A stretch of DNA of 64,000 nucleotides from Agrobacterium vitis. GTDB taxonomy: Bacteria > Pseudomonadota > Alphaproteobacteria > Rhizobiales > Rhizobiaceae. Positions 36,042 to 45,370 of the stretch are shown one piece after another. Below the pieces are notes generated by a model. It saw only the letters and a program-made list of their open reading frames with translations. It did not search any database and had not been told where the DNA came from. Both the position numbers and the translations under genes were made by a program. The DNA is taken from assembly GCF_037039395.1 (NCBI RefSeq), contig NZ_CP146242.1:2429001-2493000 (forward strand), in the 5' to 3' direction. Positions within the stretch are counted from its first letter, which is position 1; each line of letters starts with the position of its first letter.

Positions 36042-37028
36042 TTAGCCGGAGATATCTATCACGCCGCAATCTCCAGCTTCAGAGCCGAAGGCCAGCAACT
36101 TGCCGCTGGCGCTCCAGCCCATGCTGGTAATAGCGCCCTTGCCCGGACGGCGCAGCAGCGCCTCCTTGCCATCGGCCAGGCGCACTGCCAGCACCATGCC
36201 GTCGATATAGCCAATGGCCAGCACCTCTTCTGCGGGATGGAAGGCAACCTGAGTGACCATGATATTGGCGCGTGTGCCCAGCTCTTGCGGGGCCTTGCCC
36301 ATCGGGCCGTCCTTGGAGGCAAAGGGCCAGACGATCGCCGCGGGCGCGCCGGATGAGGCGAGCCATTTGCCCTTGGCCGACCAGGAGATCGACTTCACCT
36401 TGGCTGGATAGCCGGTCATGCGCATATGGCGGGTATCGCTGCCGGCACCATCCAGCTTCCAGCCATGCAGGGCATTTTCCTGCATGGTGGTGACGACGAA
36501 ACGGTTGTCGGGCGAAAAACTGACGCCGGTATGGGCGCCCTTCCATTCCAGATCGACCGGTTTGCCCTCGGCTGCCGCAAAGCGCAACGTCACGCCGTTA
36601 TAGCGGGAAATGGCGATGCGCAAACCCTTGGGCGCAAAGGCCAGACCCTCGACCGTGCGCTCCTCTTCATAGGGATGTACCGCGCCGCTTGCCAATCGCA
36701 CGAAGGCGGATTTTCCATAACCATAGGCGACCGCGCCTTGCGGCCCGGCTGCAATCACGGAAATCCACTTGCGCGGCGTGTGTGCCAGCTCCGTGACGGT
36801 GCCATCATGGGCGATGCGCAGCACCTTGCCATCCTCCCCGCCGGTCAAAAGCGTCTGGTTATGATCGTCCTTGATGGCGGTCAGCAGGCCCGACCCGGTT
36901 TCGGTGACCTGCTCGCCGCCATCCAGACGGTGAACGGCGCCGGCTGCCGTGACGAAAACCGGAATGTCTCCAAGGAAGGCCGCGGTCAGTACGTGGCCTT
37001 CCAGATCGAGCGGGGCAACAGTCGGCAT
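36042..37028 (-). CDS. WD40 repeat protein
   Basis: 328 residues with about seven beta-propeller repeats (for example VHRLDGGEQVTETGSGLLTA, VEGLAFAPKGLRIAISRYNG, VKSISWSAKGKWLASSG, ITSMGWSASGKLLAFGS). There is no signal peptide, so it is cytoplasmic and probably a scaffold. It lies 55 bp after the CobW-like GTPase gene in the same direction, a pairing I recall from other Rhizobiales, so it may be a partner of the metallochaperone. No enzymatic motif seen. Confidence 0.85.
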   Translation of the reverse strand: MPTVAPLDLEGHVLTAAFLGDIPVFVTAAGAVHRLDGGEQVTETGSGLLTAIKDDHNQTLLTGGEDGKVLRIAHDGTVTELAHTPRKWISVIAAGPQGAVAYGYGKSAFVRLASGAVHPYEEERTVEGLAFAPKGLRIAISRYNGVTLRFAAAEGKPVDLEWKGAHTGVSFSPDNRFVVTTMQENALHGWKLDGAGSDTRHMRMTGYPAKVKSISWSAKGKWLASSGAPAAIVWPFASKDGPMGKAPQELGTRANIMVTQVAFHPAEEVLAIGYIDGMVLAVRLADGKEALLRRPGKGAITSMGWSASGKLLAFGSEAGDCGVIDISG

Positions 37029-37083
37029 CAGGCAGTCTTTCCGGTATGGTTGTCAGGGTTTGGCAGCAGGGAAGGGATAAGCT

Positions 37084-38202
37084 TCATGCCGCCGCCTCGC
37101 AGGCCTTGAAGCTGTTTTCCAGCTTTTCGCGGTCCAGTTCCCGGCCGATGAACACCAGGCGGCTTTCATGCTTTTCGCCGTCTTTCCATGGCCGCTGGTG
37201 GTCGCCCTCGATAATCATATGAACGCCCTGCACCACATAGCGCTCGGCATCGCCCTTGAAAGCGATGATGCCCTTCAGACGCAGAATGTTCGGACCATCG
37301 GTCTGGGTGACCTTCTGGATCCAGGGGAAGAAGCGGTCCGGGTTCATTTCGCCACCGCGCAGCGAGATCGAGGTGACAGTCACATCATGAATTGGCGAGG
37401 GGCCATGGTCATGGTGGTGATGTTCATGACCATGGCCATGCCCATGGTCGTGGTGATGGTGGTCATGCCCGTGGTCGTGATGATGATGATGATCGTGTCC
37501 ATGGTCATGGTCGCAATCGGGGCCGCAGACATGGTCGTCGTCTTCATGGCTCAGGAAGTGCGGATCGTTTTCCAGCGCCCGTTCCAGGTTGAAGGCGCCC
37601 TGGTTCAGCACTTTCGACAGGTCCACGCCAGAGCGGGTGGTGGTGTAGATCCGGGCGGAAGGATTGATGGCGCGAACGATATCTTCGATCCGGTGCAATT
37701 CCTCATGGGTGACGAGATCGGCCTTGTTGATAACAACGACATCGGCAAAGGCAATCTGGTCTTCGGCTTCGCGGCTGTCTTTCAGGCGCAGCGGCAGGTG
37801 CTTGGCATCGACCAGGGCAACCACGGCATCCAGCTCGGTCTTGGCGCGCACATCGTCATCCATGAAGAAGGTCTGGGCGACAGGCACCGGATCGGCAAGG
37901 CCGGTGGTTTCGACAATGATACCGTCGAAACGGTCGGGACGGCGCATCAGGCCTTCAACGACCCGGATCAGATCGCCGCGCACCGTGCAGCAGACGCAGC
38001 CATTGTTCATCTCGTAGATTTCTTCGTCCGATTCGACGATCAAATCATTGTCGATGCCGATTTCGCCGAATTCATTGACGATGACAGCATATTTCTTGCC
38101 GTGGTTTTCCGACAGAATCCGGTTGAGAAGCGTGGTCTTGCCGGCGCCGAGATAACCGGTCAGCACGGTAACAGGTGTGGGTTTTACGGCTGCTTCACTC
38201 AT
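37084..38202 (-). CDS. CobW/COG0523 GTPase, His-rich metallochaperone (YjiA/ZigA-like)
   Basis: 372 residues. P-loop GYLGAGKTT (16-24), metal motif GCVCC (C69, C71, C72), guanine-specificity NKAD (159-162), and a C-terminal CobW domain. Between them residues about 219-266 contain some two dozen histidines alternating with Asp and Gly, encoded by a low-complexity cat/gac tract. GTPases of this family deliver zinc or other metals to client proteins. Regulation by zinc (Zur) is suggested by a palindromic box upstream but unproven. The cobaltochelatase-linked CobW role is less likely without cob genes nearby. Confidence 0.9.
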   Translation of the reverse strand: MSEAAVKPTPVTVLTGYLGAGKTTLLNRILSENHGKKYAVIVNEFGEIGIDNDLIVESDEEIYEMNNGCVCCTVRGDLIRVVEGLMRRPDRFDGIIVETTGLADPVPVAQTFFMDDDVRAKTELDAVVALVDAKHLPLRLKDSREAEDQIAFADVVVINKADLVTHEELHRIEDIVRAINPSARIYTTTRSGVDLSKVLNQGAFNLERALENDPHFLSHEDDDHVCGPDCDHDHGHDHHHHHDHGHDHHHHDHGHGHGHEHHHHDHGPSPIHDVTVTSISLRGGEMNPDRFFPWIQKVTQTDGPNILRLKGIIAFKGDAERYVVQGVHMIIEGDHQRPWKDGEKHESRLVFIGRELDREKLENSFKACEAAA

Positions 38203-38241
38203 GGGAACCTCGATGGTTGGACAACGGCATGATACCGCCCT

Positions 38242-38254
38242 GTAACTATATTAC
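38242..38254. promoter_or_regulatory. Candidate Zur-like box before the COG0523 gene
   Basis: GTAA-CTATA-TTAC, an AT-rich inverted repeat 40 bp before the start at 38202, overlapping the stop codon of the creatininase gene. It shares about 9 of 13 positions with the alphaproteobacterial Zur pattern as I recall it. Weak evidence. Confidence 0.3.
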
Positions 38255-39072
38255 CCCATATAGGACGAGTGGGATGGCAGTTCAAAGGCTTTCTCGATAT
38301 CAAAGTCATGGATATCCGACAGCAGCTCCACAAGTCCGTGAACGGCATGGGAAAGCAGGCTTTCGCCCTTTTCCGCTGTGGCCACACTGGCATTTCCGGC
38401 CACGCCCAGCGGATTGAGGTCCGACATTTTCCAGCCGAAGGCATGTGGTCCATAGGCGCGCAAATGGGTGAAGCGGGCAGCAAACTCGCTTTGCCGGGAC
38501 GAGAAATTCTGAGCCTTGTCCATTGCGACCAGGTCCGGACGCAGTGCCAGCATGACCGAGGTTTCGATATCGCCGCCATGAATGTCGATTGCCTTGTTTT
38601 CAGGCCTGATCAGTCCTTCCGGCTGGCCGAAGCGGGTCCAGCTTGTGGCCACAGCCAGCATATTGAACCGGACGCGCGCCTCGGTGGCGACCACGGTCAT
38701 CAAGGGCGAATTGCCGCCATGGGCGTTGAGCATCATCAGCTTGCGAATGCCCTGGCGGCTCAGGCTTTCGGCGATGCCGAGCCAGCGCTCCACGGCCTCG
38801 TTAAAGGTAAGCGTGCGCGTACCATCGATATCCATGTGCTCGACGGAGTAGCCGACCGGTTCGACTGGCAGGAAGGTGACGGGCAGGGTCGCGGGCAGTG
38901 CTAGGATCAGCCGGTCCACGACCCCTTGCGCGATGATCGTGTCGGTCTCGAAGGGCAGATGCGGGCCATGCTGCTCATGGGCGCCGAGCGGCAGGACGGC
39001 AATCCAACCTGCCCTGTCGGCGGGCGAAAGAGCCGGATCGTTGCGCTCAAAATGCGGTTCTGGATGGGGCAT
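38251..39072 (-). CDS. Creatininase family hydrolase
   Basis: 273 residues. Metal-binding patterns of the creatininase/MftE superfamily are present: LPLGAHEQHGPHLPFETDT (Glu/His/Asp), MMLNAHGGNSPLM and AIDIHGGDIETSVML. Members hydrolyse creatinine or cyclic amides, or act in cofactor maturation (ArfB, MftE). No pqq, mycofactocin or creatine genes are nearby, so the substrate is open. Its direction matches the downstream COG0523 gene, 48 bp away, so co-transcription is possible. Confidence 0.88.
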   Translation of the reverse strand: MPHPEPHFERNDPALSPADRAGWIAVLPLGAHEQHGPHLPFETDTIIAQGVVDRLILALPATLPVTFLPVEPVGYSVEHMDIDGTRTLTFNEAVERWLGIAESLSRQGIRKLMMLNAHGGNSPLMTVVATEARVRFNMLAVATSWTRFGQPEGLIRPENKAIDIHGGDIETSVMLALRPDLVAMDKAQNFSSRQSEFAARFTHLRAYGPHAFGWKMSDLNPLGVAGNASVATAEKGESLLSHAVHGLVELLSDIHDFDIEKAFELPSHSSYMG

Positions 39073-39161
39073 CTGGTTTACTGGCCTGTTTTTGTCTATG
39101 CATCATATGCGTGACATGAGCGCCTGTGACAACAGCGCTTTCTTTCGACCGCGGGGATAGC

Positions 39162-39704
39162 ATGGCTAAAAAAGACAAGTCCGAGAAAAAGAAGAAATCC
39201 GGCAAGTCGAAAGACGAGGGGAAGCAGGCGAAACTTGGCTTGAGTGGTGAGCTTGGCATGGCAATCACCCAGGCATCACGCAGTTTTCGCACGGTGCAGA
39301 CCCGGCTTTTGACCGGCAGCGGGCTCTATTCCGGTCAGGAGGGCGTGGTGCTGCTGCTGGCTGAGGAGGAAGGGTTGACGCCCGGTCTTCTGGCGCAGCG
39401 CCTGGGCGTCAAGGCGCCGACCATGACCCGCACCATCGGTCGCATGGAGGCGCAGGGCTTTGTCGAACGGCGCGGCTCGGATGCCGATGGCCGCCAGACA
39501 AAGGTGTTCCTGACGCAAACCGGTCGTGCCACGGTGGAAAAGATCGCCGATGCCAATGCGGCGGTGGAGCGCCAGGCGACCCGAGGCCTGAGCAGCAAGG
39601 ACGTAAAAGTGCTGATGAAACTGCTTGCCGCCATCGATGCCAATCTGCTTGCACCAGCGGATGCAACGCGGCCTGACCTCAGCGAAGAGCATTTCACCGA
39701 CTGA
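39162..39704 (+). CDS. MarR family transcriptional regulator
   Basis: 180 residues from ATG 39162. An N-terminal tail of about 25 residues is almost all Lys, Ser and Glu (MAKKDKSEKKKKSGKSKDEG), likely disordered. The winged helix follows: LTPGLLAQRLGVKAPTMTRT, IGRMEAQGFVERRGSDADGR and QTKVFLTQTGR. The gene is divergent from the creatininase gene with 89 bp between, where it may bind. It precedes the LacI operon but is separated from it by 133 bp. Confidence 0.9.
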   Translation: MAKKDKSEKKKKSGKSKDEGKQAKLGLSGELGMAITQASRSFRTVQTRLLTGSGLYSGQEGVVLLLAEEEGLTPGLLAQRLGVKAPTMTRTIGRMEAQGFVERRGSDADGRQTKVFLTQTGRATVEKIADANAAVERQATRGLSSKDVKVLMKLLAAIDANLLAPADATRPDLSEEHFTD

Positions 39705-39756
39705 CAAAGCTGCCGTCGCGGCGTTGGCTCTTGCCACGGGGAGTTCAACGTTTTAA

Positions 39757-39769
39757 TTAAACTGTTTAA
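39757..39769. promoter_or_regulatory. Candidate LacI-family operator
   Basis: Perfect odd palindrome TTAAAC-T-GTTTAA, adjoining a second TTTAATTAAA palindrome, 69 bp before the LacI-family start. AT-rich symmetric sites suit this family. Confidence 0.45.
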
Positions 39770-39837
39770 ATGCATTCCGAAGCCGGGTCACGATCAAGCC
39801 CGGACGATTGCATATACGAATGACCAAGGGGGGAGCC

Positions 39838-40860
39838 GTGGCGCAAAAGATCAAGCTATCGACCATTGCAGAAAGTCTCGGCCTGTCCACCGCCACGGTA
39901 TCGCTCGCGTTGCGAGACAGCCCGCTGGTGGCGGCAGATACCCGCGAAAAGATCAAGGACCAGGCCCGGCTGCTTGGCTATATCTACAACCGTCGCGCCG
40001 CCAGCCTGCGCACCTCGCGCTCCGGCATTATCGGTGTCGTCGTTCATGACATCATGAACCCGTTTTACGGCGAAATTCTGAAAGCCATTGAGAGTGAGCT
40101 GGACCGCAGCCGTCAGACTTTCATTCTGTCCAACCATTACGATTCGGTAGAGAAACAGCGGACCTTTATCGAAACGCTGCTACAACTGGGCGGCGATGGC
40201 GTGATCATGTCGCCTGCGATCGGTTCGCCGCCGGAAGACATCATGCTGGCCGAAGACAACGGCATGCCCGCCATCCTGATTGCCCGCTCCATGGACGGCC
40301 TGGCGCTGCCAACCTATCGCGGCGATGACAGCTACGGCATTTCGCTAGCCACCAACCACCTGATCGGGCTTGGTCACCGCGTTATCGCCATGGTCGGCGG
40401 CACCGACCAGACCTCGACCGGGCGCGACCGTTACCAGGGCTATGTCAACGCCTTGCGTAAGGCGGGCATTGCCGTTGATCCCAATCTGCGCATTCCCGGA
40501 CCACGCACCAAGCAGGGTGGTTTTGAGGCGGCTGTGCATTTTCTGTCGCTGCCGCAAAAGCCGACGGCGGCAGTATGCTGGAACGATCTGGTCGCTATTG
40601 GGTTGATGAATGGTGTTTCGCGTGCCGGGCTGGTGCCGGGCCGTGACATATCCGTGACCGGTTACGACGACCTGGAGGAAGCATCGATCGCGACACCGGC
40701 ATTGACCACGGTGTCAAACGGACAGGCGGAAGTCGGCAGGCTTGCGGCGCGCGCGCTTCTGGATAAGCTGGCGGGCAGCCATGAGCCGGATGGTATTCAC
40801 CTGATCAAGCCTGAAATGCGTATCCGCCAATCAACCGGCCCCATCAAACATCCAGACTGA
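39838..40860 (+). CDS. LacI family regulator
   Basis: 340 residues from GTG 39838, which directly follows AAGGGGGGAG. An in-frame ATG at 39820 lies before that ribosome site and is less likely. The helix-turn-helix is KLSTIAESLGLSTATVSLAL at about 5-25, followed by a sugar-binding-type core (GIIGVVVHDIMNPFYGEILK, SVTGYDDLEEASIATPALTT). The 2-hydroxyacid dehydrogenase begins 16 bp later, so both form an operon and a hydroxyacid or sugar acid may be the effector. Confidence 0.9.
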   Translation: MAQKIKLSTIAESLGLSTATVSLALRDSPLVAADTREKIKDQARLLGYIYNRRAASLRTSRSGIIGVVVHDIMNPFYGEILKAIESELDRSRQTFILSNHYDSVEKQRTFIETLLQLGGDGVIMSPAIGSPPEDIMLAEDNGMPAILIARSMDGLALPTYRGDDSYGISLATNHLIGLGHRVIAMVGGTDQTSTGRDRYQGYVNALRKAGIAVDPNLRIPGPRTKQGGFEAAVHFLSLPQKPTAAVCWNDLVAIGLMNGVSRAGLVPGRDISVTGYDDLEEASIATPALTTVSNGQAEVGRLAARALLDKLAGSHEPDGIHLIKPEMRIRQSTGPIKHPD

Positions 40861-40876
40861 TAGAGATTTTGATCCC

Positions 40877-41836
40877 ATGACCGATAAGCCCGTTATTCTC
40901 ATTCCCGGAAAAATTCATCCGCGCGTGTTGGAACGTTTGCAGCCTGGTTTCGAACTGGTGCAGACCCCGCCCGGCCAGCCGGTTGCGTTAAGCGATGCTG
41001 ACGCCGCCCGCGTGCGGGGCATTGCCATCGCCGGTGCGGTGCCGGGTGCCCTGATTGAAAGCCTGCCGAACCTGGAAATCATCGCCAATTTCGGCGTCGG
41101 CTATGACGGGGTGGATGTGGCAAAAGCTGCGTCCAAAAATGTTATCGTTACCAATACCCCTGACGTGCTGGATGACGAAGTGGCCGATACGACGATTGCA
41201 CTGCTGCTCAACACGATCAGGCAATTTCATCAGGCTGAAAGCTATCTGCGGGCCGGACGCTGGCAGAATGAGGGACCGTTCCCGCTGTCGCCGCTATCAC
41301 TGCGGGGCCGCCATGTCGGGCTTTACGGACTGGGGCGGATCGGCGGTGAAATCGCCAGCCGGTTACAGCCGTTCAAGGTGAAAATCAGCTACCATACCCG
41401 CAGCCCCAAGCCCGGTGTGTCCTATGATTACCATGCGTCGCTGACCGATCTGGCCCAGGCTGTCGATACGCTGATCTGCATCGTGCCAAAAACGCCGGAA
41501 ACCCATAAGGCGATCAATGCCGACGTGCTGAAGGCGCTGGGGCCGAATGGCGTGTTCATCAGCGTGGGGCGTGGCTGGAGCGTCGATGAACCGGCGCTGA
41601 TTTCGGCCTTGAAGGACGGCACGATTGCCGCTGCCGGAATGGATGTGTTCTACGAGGAGCCGAAAGTACCGGCGGAATTTCTCGACCTGCCCAATGTGTC
41701 ACTGCTGCCGCACGTCGCCTCCGCCTCGGTGCCGACCCGCAATGCCATGGCCGATCTGGTAGCGGATAACCTGATCGGCTGGTTTGAAAACGGCACGGTC
41801 AAGACACCGGTGCCGGAAACGCCAGTGAAGCGGTAA
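40877..41836 (+). CDS. D-isomer-specific 2-hydroxyacid dehydrogenase
   Basis: 319 residues. NAD(P)-binding motif GLYGLGRIGGEIASRL. The catalytic triad is Arg in SVGRGWSVDE, Glu in GMDVFYEEP and His in LLPHVASAS. The closest functional type is glyoxylate/hydroxypyruvate or 2-ketogluconate reductase. It is in an operon with a LacI regulator, so a sugar-acid substrate is likely. A 21-bp palindrome (41891-41911) lies downstream. Confidence 0.9.
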   Translation: MTDKPVILIPGKIHPRVLERLQPGFELVQTPPGQPVALSDADAARVRGIAIAGAVPGALIESLPNLEIIANFGVGYDGVDVAKAASKNVIVTNTPDVLDDEVADTTIALLLNTIRQFHQAESYLRAGRWQNEGPFPLSPLSLRGRHVGLYGLGRIGGEIASRLQPFKVKISYHTRSPKPGVSYDYHASLTDLAQAVDTLICIVPKTPETHKAINADVLKALGPNGVFISVGRGWSVDEPALISALKDGTIAAAGMDVFYEEPKVPAEFLDLPNVSLLPHVASASVPTRNAMADLVADNLIGWFENGTVKTPVPETPVKR

Positions 41837-41890
41837 GCGCTGTAAGCAAGGAGCGGAGATAGGAAGCAAATCAGGTTTCGATTTAAGCCT

Positions 41891-41940
41891 CTTCTCCCCG
41901 TCGGGGAGAAGGTCCCGGCAGGGGGATGAGGGGGGCGAAG
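41891..41940. repeat. CTTCTCCCCG palindrome and GGGGGATGAGGGGG element
   Basis: Perfect palindrome with 10-bp arms CTTCTCCCCG/CGGGGAGAAG around T41901, then GGTCCCGGCAGGGGGATGAG. Similar sequence appears at 48945-49100. Probably a rhizobial intergenic repeat that may also end transcripts of the convergent genes. Confidence 0.65.
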
Positions 41941-41986
41941 CCAAGCGAAACGCACCGTATTCACGTTTGAAGTGGTGTCGCCACCA

Positions 41987-42751
41987 TTAAGCGACCTTGG
42001 ATTTCACTGCCGCATACTCACTTGCCGCCGCCCCGAATGCTTCAAACAGCGCGCGGGAAGGGGCATCCGTTTCCGCCCAATATTCCGGGTGCCACTGCAC
42101 GCCGACAGCAAAACCCTTGGCATCGATGACCGAGACGGCCTCGATTGTGCCGTCATCAGCCAGCGCTTCGACCTGGAGCCTTGGGGCAAGATCGGAAATC
42201 GCCTGGCGGTGCAGGGAGTTGATCTGGATCGTCCCTGCTGTGCCGAGATAGCGGGCGATGCAGGAGCCGTCGCGCACCTCCACCGGCTGGCGGATGGAAT
42301 AGGCGAGGTCGCGGTCATCGGTCGGTGGCTTGCGGTGATCCCAGGTGCCGGGCTGATCCTGAATTTCCGAGGCCAGCGTGCCGCCCAGCGCCACGTTCAA
42401 CTCCTGGATACCCCGGCAGATGGCCAGCAGCGGAATCCCCCGCTCGATGGCGCGGCGGATCAGCGGCAGCGAGGTTGCGTCACGGGCCTGGTCGAACGGC
42501 CCGTCGCCATCCGTGGCTTCGCGGCCATAGAGCGTGGGATGGACATTGCTGGGCGAACCGGAAATCACCACGCCATCCACCCGGTCAAGCACCGCCTCGA
42601 TATCCGCGCCGGTTTCCAGAGCGGGAATAATAACCGGCATGGCCCCGGCCACGGTGAGCGTCGCCTTGACATATTGGTCCAGCACGCAATGCCAATTGGA
42701 CCCTTCAATGGCACGGAAATCGGCGGGAATGGCGACAAGCGGCTTTGACAT
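41987..42751 (-). CDS. Class I glutamine amidotransferase-like hydrolase (PuuD type)
   Basis: 254 residues from ATG 42751, with CTGGAG upstream. It is the gamma-glutamyl-gamma-aminobutyrate hydrolase type. The catalytic cysteine is in LLAICRGIQELNVALGG; the His and Glu are in GVQWHPEYW. Also VDGVVISGSPSNVHPTLYG. PuuD releases GABA from gamma-Glu-GABA in putrescine breakdown. No other puu gene is adjacent, so the substrate is inferred from family only. Confidence 0.88.
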   Translation of the reverse strand: MSKPLVAIPADFRAIEGSNWHCVLDQYVKATLTVAGAMPVIIPALETGADIEAVLDRVDGVVISGSPSNVHPTLYGREATDGDGPFDQARDATSLPLIRRAIERGIPLLAICRGIQELNVALGGTLASEIQDQPGTWDHRKPPTDDRDLAYSIRQPVEVRDGSCIARYLGTAGTIQINSLHRQAISDLAPRLQVEALADDGTIEAVSVIDAKGFAVGVQWHPEYWAETDAPSRALFEAFGAAASEYAAVKSKVA

Positions 42752-42922
42752 CGATGGCTCCAGAATAGCGGTTCTGAGCATCTGTTTTGCGCCGTTTGCT
42801 GTCCAAGTCAACGATAGCCCTCATCTGTCTTCAACTTTAGCCTAAACTGATAAGGCTGCCCGCTTGCCACCGCCCTGGCAACATGATTACCTTCGAATTG
42901 CCTTCCTGGAGGGGAATGGTAA

Positions 42923-44059
<1,137 letters not shown>

Positions 44060-44079
44060 CAGTCCGTCCCATAATCGCC

Positions 44080-44179
44080 GCTGGCCGTCTGCAAATGGCA
44101 ATTTCTGCGCTTCCGGTACTCACGTACTTTAAGTACGCTCCGTTCCGGTTCTCGAAATCACCATTTTCGCCAGGCCAGC
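44080..44179. repeat. 100-bp long imperfect palindrome
   Basis: Ends GCTGGCC (44080-44086) and GGCCAGC (44173-44179). The centre CGTACTT-T-AAGTACG is a perfect 15-mer. Flanks GCGCTTCCGG and CCGGTTCTCG also largely pair, giving an almost continuous stem of nearly 50 bp. It is located 20 bp after the TRAP gene and before the BrnT-type module. Confidence 0.8.
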
Positions 44180-44237
44180 AGCAATTCTTGAACAGACTGT
44201 AAGCTCGCATACAGGCATAGGCTCAGGGAATGAGAGC

Positions 44238-44516
44238 CTATGCCACGGCCTTTGCGACCATTTCAGGATATTGGCCAATGACGCGCACATAGGCTATGGC
44301 AAAATCCGGAGCCGTGGCGCGGGCCTGTTCCCAATCGCGCAGCGTGCCGACAGGCACATGGAACCGGTTTGCAAATTCGCCCTGCGACAGACCGAGTTTC
44401 GTTCTGGTCATGCGGATCAGCCGGGCGCGCTGACCGCGATCCATTGCTTCGGGTGTCACATCGAAATCGTTGTGGTCCGCTGCATCAGCAGGGAGAATAA
44501 TAGGCTCGTTCTTCAC
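44238..44516 (-). CDS. Helix-turn-helix antitoxin partner of BrnT-like toxin
   Basis: 92 residues, starting at GTG 44516 with AAGGAG upstream. The C-terminal half is an XRE-type DNA-binding domain (TRTKLGLSQGEFANRFHVPV, then GTLRDWEQARATAP). The acidic N-terminal half (LPADAADHNDFDVTPEAMD) could wrap the toxin. The start overlaps the toxin coding end by 32 bp, so toxin is translated first and the two are coupled. Classic BrnA has a ribbon-helix-helix domain; an HTH partner is a variant. Confidence 0.85.
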   Translation of the reverse strand: MKNEPIILPADAADHNDFDVTPEAMDRGQRARLIRMTRTKLGLSQGEFANRFHVPVGTLRDWEQARATAPDFAIAYVRVIGQYPEMVAKAVA

Positions 44517-44757
44517 CCTTGTTGCTCCTTCTCACCGATATAAACCGCGCCTGATCATCCCGCCAGGTAAAGACGCCTGTAAACAATTTGCCACCGACCA
44601 TTCCTATCACCTTGAAGCGTTCTTCCCCGTCTTCGGGACGAATGGAGGGCAGGATCAGATGATTATCGTCTTCGAAAATCGTGTTTCCGAAGGACAGCGT
44701 CAGCTTGTGCTTCTCCCGGTTTACAGCGTCTTTTTCGGGATCGAATGGCGTATTCAT
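44485..44757 (-). CDS. brnT: BrnT family ribonuclease toxin
   Basis: 90 residues. The BrnT/COG2929 pattern is clear: FDPEKDAVNREKHKLTLSFG, then TIFEDDNH, EERFKVIGMVGGKLFTGVFT and ISVRRSNKGEERAYY. BrnT is a RelE-fold ribonuclease that stops translation. It is the first gene of the module and reads leftward into the antitoxin. A good promoter with a palindrome in its spacer lies immediately upstream. Confidence 0.88.
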   Translation of the reverse strand: MNTPFDPEKDAVNREKHKLTLSFGNTIFEDDNHLILPSIRPEDGEERFKVIGMVGGKLFTGVFTWRDDQARFISVRRSNKGEERAYYSPC

Positions 44758-44765
44758 GGCTCAAA

Positions 44766-44795
44766 GATTATACGGAAATTCCGTACTATTGCAAA
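44766..44795 (-). promoter_or_regulatory. Promoter and operator of the BrnT module
   Basis: On the minus strand: -35 TTGCAA (44794-44789), 16-nt spacer, -10 TATAAT (44772-44767), 9 bp from the toxin start. The spacer and -10 contain the perfect 15-bp palindrome TACGGAA-A-TTCCGTA (44771-44785), a likely antitoxin binding site for autorepression. Confidence 0.7.
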
Positions 44796-44872
44796 AGAAA
44801 ATTGATATTCCGGCGTTGTATGGGTGTAGCGCGACAAATGACATGCTGACACTTTACATCGACTTTATGGCT

Positions 44873-45340
44873 TCAATCTCCCACTTCCGGTCGATGACCC
44901 CGCGACCTTCGCTGATCGATCAAAAACTGCCGCAGACGGGCGAGAGCATCAGACGGATCGGATTTGCGGTGGTATTCTTCAAGAATGATCTGTTCAATCT
45001 TCTGCCGGGTTTCGGGGTCTGTCTGCTGCGATCTGTCTGTCAGGGATCGGCCCTGCTGCATTAATGTGCGGCGGGCGTCTTCCAGCCGGTTTTGAAGATC
45101 ATTGGCGGCATCGACAGCTGTGCTGTCAACTATCTCGGGCGGTTGCGCGGGGTGCTGTGGCGGCTCCAGCAGATGGTAGGTGCGGGGTAGGTCCTGATGC
45201 GCCGCCAGCCTATAGCGCAGCAGCAATGCCAGCGCCCCCATCGCAAACGCCGGTGGCGTGACGATTGCGACCGCCTTGATCCAATCGGACGTGGACTGCC
45301 ATGTCCTGAAAAGATCGGCCCAGACATTGTAATCGGCCAT
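44873..45340 (-). CDS. Hypothetical single-pass membrane protein
   Basis: 155 residues from ATG 45340 with GGGAGGAA upstream. One membrane segment at about 22-42 (IKAVAIVTPPAFAMGALALLL), then a Pro-rich linker and a charged helical domain (DAANDLQNRLEDARRTLMQQ, EQIILEEYHRKSDPSDALARL). No family recognised; phage-like or conjugation-like small proteins have similar architecture, but nothing else supports that. A region of strong stem-loops lies directly upstream. Confidence 0.6.
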   Translation of the reverse strand: MADYNVWADLFRTWQSTSDWIKAVAIVTPPAFAMGALALLLRYRLAAHQDLPRTYHLLEPPQHPAQPPEIVDSTAVDAANDLQNRLEDARRTLMQQGRSLTDRSQQTDPETRQKIEQIILEEYHRKSDPSDALARLRQFLIDQRRSRGHRPEVGD

Positions 45341-45370
45341 AGTCCATTCCTCCCGCGCTTATGAGCCAAG

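Noticed and set aside
37390..37520. Tandem DNA repeat in the cat/gac/gtg tract
   Set aside because: It is the coding sequence of the His/Asp-rich loop of the COG0523 GTPase, not an intergenic repeat.
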